Shown one piece after another: positions 5,474 to 7,712 of a stretch of DNA of 7,712 nt (position 1 is the first letter of the stretch; every line of letters starts with the position of its first letter). The stretch is from Bacteroidales bacterium. Lineage in GTDB: Bacteria > Bacteroidota > Bacteroidia > Bacteroidales > GCA-2748055. The stretch spans positions 1-7,712 of the forward strand of contig JAOZLK010000191.1 of assembly GCA_029934875.1 (NCBI GenBank). Direction: 5' to 3'. The translations under genes were made by a program, and so were the position numbers. Below the pieces are notes generated by a model. The model made no database searches. It was not told where the DNA came from and saw only the letters and a program-made list of their open reading frames with translations.

Positions 5474-7711
5474 TTATTTTCCCTTCTCCGGGAAATTGTT
5501 TTTTGTCCTGTACAGATTTTCGTCAACTGCAGCTATCATTTTTTCAATATTTATCTCTCCCCCCAGAAAATTTGCCACACGTTTGGCCTCTTTTCCCGGA
5601 TTTTCAACAACATCGCTATAATTCACGTAGATGATATCCACATTGTGCCGTCTCTTCCCCCAGTTTCTTGCCTTTTCAAGGGTCTTCCTGTATGATTCGA
5701 CCAGGGTAAGGGGATAGTTCTTCGCCACCTCACTCTTATTCCTGATCAACATTTGCTGCTGGGAGTTGATCACCTCGTCAATGTGCCTGAGCATGAAAAT
5801 TACCTTGTAATTATTACTGTCTGGCAGAAAAAAGAGCAGGTTTGCAATGACCTTCACCGCTTTGTTTTTTGCATTTTTCACCCACCTGCCATCCCTGGCA
5901 AGACTTTTCACGGCATTATGTTCAAGATAACCCCTGGGATTGCTCTCATCGGCTTTCCTCTCCTTGTCCGTAAACAGATCCACTCCTCCCTTCTCAAGCA
6001 TTTGCATCATCATGGAGGTACCTGACCGGGGCAAACCCGAAACGATGATAACAGGATCACGAAGTTCACCATTTGCTCCTCCCGAGCCTTCCCCTCCCTG
6101 AATAGACTGGCCTTGATGGATGGTCTCGGGAGCTTCCTTCTCCAAAAAATATTCCTGGTGAAACTTTGCTTTCTCCAAATTGCCCAGCTTGTCTTCATAG
6201 ATTTCCACCAGCAGGTTTCTTGCCTTACCAATAGAAGGATTCATGGCCAGGCACACTTCTAAAGCCTCTGCGGCGCGCTCGTACTCCTCAATTTGAACAA
6301 GTGCTTCCCCCAGGTGGTAATGCGCAAATGGGAAATGATACATCAGAGCGATAGATTCCAGTGCTGCATCAATGGCCTCATAATAATTGCCAAGCCTTAA
6401 CTGGCAAACAGCGATTCCATGATATGCCGAGGAATCGTCGGAATCAATAGATACCGCTGTTTCAAACGATTTTTTTGCTTCAGCCCATTTCCGCAGATTA
6501 ACCAGCGCACTTCCCATGCTAAGATGCAGCTGCCTGCTCCCGGGAGAGGATTTTAACAATTTTCTGAATATTTGTATGGCTGTGGCAGCCTGATTCTGTT
6601 TCAGATAAACCTTTGCCCGCAAAATTTCAAGGGACATCAAGTCTTTCCGGGTATTCAACAGCCTTAATTTGTCTTTTCGCTGCTCTTCCTCCAGTTTCTG
6701 CAATTCTTCATCATCGATCAACTCCTTGTTAATCTCCTCAGGCTTTTTATCCTTGCGTTTGGCCAAATCATTCCTTAGCCATTCACCATAATCATTAACG
6801 ATTTCCAGACAGCTTTTATATTCCATCAATTCAAACTTGCATGATGCCAGGCGAAGTACAAACCTCGATTCCTCCGGTTTGTTTTTTACCAGCTCCTCGA
6901 AAATGACCACGGCTTCGGAATACATGCCCGCCCCAATATATGCCCTGCCCAGGTTGTACCTGGACTCAAGCACCGCTTTTTCCACATTCTGTTTGTCATC
7001 CTTTTCAGGTTCCTCGATATACCCCAGCTCCACCAGCCTGGCAATCTCCTCACTGGCATCAATGGTATCCTCCAACCTGTCGGCCGGATGCATCCCGCAA
7101 TCGCCTTCCACTGAATCCCAGCTTTTAATTCTTTTGACTTCCACGGGGTCTTCAAAAGCATCTACCAGGGGTTTTCCATCCATATCACTTCCAACCGGGA
7201 GTCCGAGTAAGGATAAAATGGTGGGAGTCACATCCAGCAGCGTAGCTCCGTATATCCTCTCATCTTTCTTTATGCCGGGCCCCTTCATGCAGATCACTCC
7301 ATATGCCCGGTGTTGCTGGGCCGGAGCAGCGGGTTCGTCACCCAGAAAAGCAGGACGCAAATGGTCAGAATGGAAGCCATGATCCGAGACCAGGATGACC
7401 GTGGTATCCGGACCGGCCAGCTTCAATTGCCTGTCCAGCATCATATCATGGAATCTATAGATGCCCTTCACCACATCTTTGTAGAGATCAAATTGTTCCT
7501 TTGTCACGTTTTTCAACATGGGAGGATGAAAATTCATAAAGCCATGACTGAAATGATCAATTCCATCGAAGTAAACCCCCATAAAATCCCAGTCCTGGTT
7601 CTCCAGGATCCAGGTTGCTGCCGAGTTAACCGAGGCGTTTTCAGCAAGCATTTTTGCTATCGATACAAGGTGTTTATCCTTGTCCTGGTCTACCTTCGCT
7701 GCTCCGGGAAC
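5474..7711 (-). CDS. Phosphodiesterase/AP-superfamily - TPR - sulfotransferase fusion protein, 5' end outside window
   Basis: 745 residues are visible, numbered from codon 7711; the 5' part is beyond the window. Residues 1 to about 185 are the C-terminal half of a type I phosphodiesterase/nucleotide pyrophosphatase-like domain of the alkaline phosphatase superfamily. Metal ligands are probably Asp52 and His56 (DHFSHG), Asp110 and His111 (SDHG) and His134 (QQHRAYG). The motifs DVTPTILSLLGLPVG and DMDGKPL close the domain. The Thr/Ser nucleophile lies upstream, unseen. Residues about 245-525 form helical TPR-like repeats, interrupted by a charged segment (about 314-355). A Gly-rich linker (about 537-549) leads to a sulfotransferase-like domain at 552-745: GLPRSGTS (559-566) matches the 5'-phosphosulfate loop, FMLRHIDEVINS supplies Arg642 and Ser650 of the 3'-phosphate site, and AVDENLYR near the end is typical. 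The sulfotransferase donor would be PAPS, hence a cytoplasmic C-terminus. Acceptor and phosphodiesterase substrate are unknown. Confidence 0.92.
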   Translation of the reverse strand, partial: VPGAAKVDQDKDKHLVSIAKMLAENASVNSAATWILENQDWDFMGVYFDGIDHFSHGFMNFHPPMLKNVTKEQFDLYKDVVKGIYRFHDMMLDRQLKLAGPDTTVILVSDHGFHSDHLRPAFLGDEPAAPAQQHRAYGVICMKGPGIKKDERIYGATLLDVTPTILSLLGLPVGSDMDGKPLVDAFEDPVEVKRIKSWDSVEGDCGMHPADRLEDTIDASEEIARLVELGYIEEPEKDDKQNVEKAVLESRYNLGRAYIGAGMYSEAVVIFEELVKNKPEESRFVLRLASCKFELMEYKSCLEIVNDYGEWLRNDLAKRKDKKPEEINKELIDDEELQKLEEEQRKDKLRLLNTRKDLMSLEILRAKVYLKQNQAATAIQIFRKLLKSSPGSRQLHLSMGSALVNLRKWAEAKKSFETAVSIDSDDSSAYHGIAVCQLRLGNYYEAIDAALESIALMYHFPFAHYHLGEALVQIEEYERAAEALEVCLAMNPSIGKARNLLVEIYEDKLGNLEKAKFHQEYFLEKEAPETIHQGQSIQGGEGSGGANGELRDPVIIVSGLPRSGTSMMMQMLEKGGVDLFTDKERKADESNPRGYLEHNAVKSLARDGRWVKNAKNKAVKVIANLLFFLPDSNNYKVIFMLRHIDEVINSQQQMLIRNKSEVAKNYPLTLVESYRKTLEKARNWGKRRHNVDIIYVNYSDVVENPGKEAKRVANFLGGEINIEKMIAAVDENLYRTKNNFPEKGK
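6137..6979 (-). repeat. TPR-like helical repeat array inside the fusion protein
   Basis: About six or seven 34-residue-like helical hairpins, visible residues about 245-525. The clearest units are RYNLGRAYIGAGMYSEAVVI, LHLSMGSALVNLRKWAEAKK, YHGIAVCQLRLGNYYEAI and YHLGEALVQIEEYERAAEAL, which carry the usual G/A-Y-A spacing and end in NP- or SP-like turns. The array separates the phosphodiesterase from the sulfotransferase domain and probably holds a partner or substrate protein. Unit boundaries are approximate. Between the second and third clear units lies a lysine- and glutamate-rich stretch that does not fit the repeat. Confidence 0.8.
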
Positions 7712-7712
7712 G

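Noticed and set aside
5453..5495. Possible terminator after the fusion gene: TTTCCC/GGGAAA stem (5495-5490 with 5483-5478) and eight T at 5460-5453
   Set aside because: The stem is only 6 bp, overlaps the last codons, and is 17 bases from the T run. It does not form a canonical terminator, so the two genes are more likely co-transcribed.
5437..5526. A 30-residue N-terminal extension of the small exported protein
   Set aside because: It would overlap the end of the fusion gene, and it would place a polar basic stretch in front of a normal signal peptide. Starts at 5436 or 5430 fit better.
6837..7382. A 181-codon open frame on the plus strand
   Set aside because: It lies antisense to the phosphodiesterase/TPR coding region, which has clear conserved motifs. 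Its own product is Ser/Pro-rich with no recognisable domain, so it is a shadow.

Overview
The window suggests a Bacteroidota genome. Two of the four genes end in a C-terminal sorting domain of the type IX secretion system (T9SS), which is confined to that phylum. Starts lie in A-rich contexts without clear Shine-Dalgarno sequences, and a secreted glycoside hydrolase carries a lipoprotein signal. Base composition looks balanced and even across the window, so I see no sign of recent transfer. The genus cannot be told from this sequence.

All four genes lie on the minus strand, so transcription runs from high to low coordinates. In that order they are: (1) positions 7711-5474, the 3' part of a large gene fusing an alkaline-phosphatase-superfamily phosphodiesterase, a TPR array and a PAPS-dependent sulfotransferase-like domain; (2) positions 5436-4498, a small T9SS-exported protein of unknown function; (3) a strong intrinsic terminator at 4469-4433; (4) positions 4421-2094, a secreted trypsin-fold protease of the lysyl endopeptidase (Achromobacter protease I) family with two tandem beta-sandwich-like modules and a T9SS domain; (5) positions 2068-1, the first 689 residues of a lipoprotein GH78 alpha-L-rhamnosidase whose 3' end is outside the window. 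The last gene is an uninterrupted frame running off the left edge.

The terminator splits the window into two units: fusion gene plus small exported protein, then protease plus rhamnosidase (25 bp apart). The second unit looks like a cell-surface or extracellular pair that digests protein and rhamnose-containing glycan. The first combines a predicted cytoplasmic sulfate- or phosphate-ester enzyme with an exported protein. Joint action of the two units is inference. No RNA genes, CRISPR arrays, insertion sequences or attachment sites were seen. No stretch over 100 bases lacks a gene.

The points most worth a second look are the three-part fusion protein, the changed specificity-pocket residues in the protease, the terminator placed 11 bases before the protease start, and the unequal pair of modules in the protease. 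I did not find clear proof of a wholly new system.
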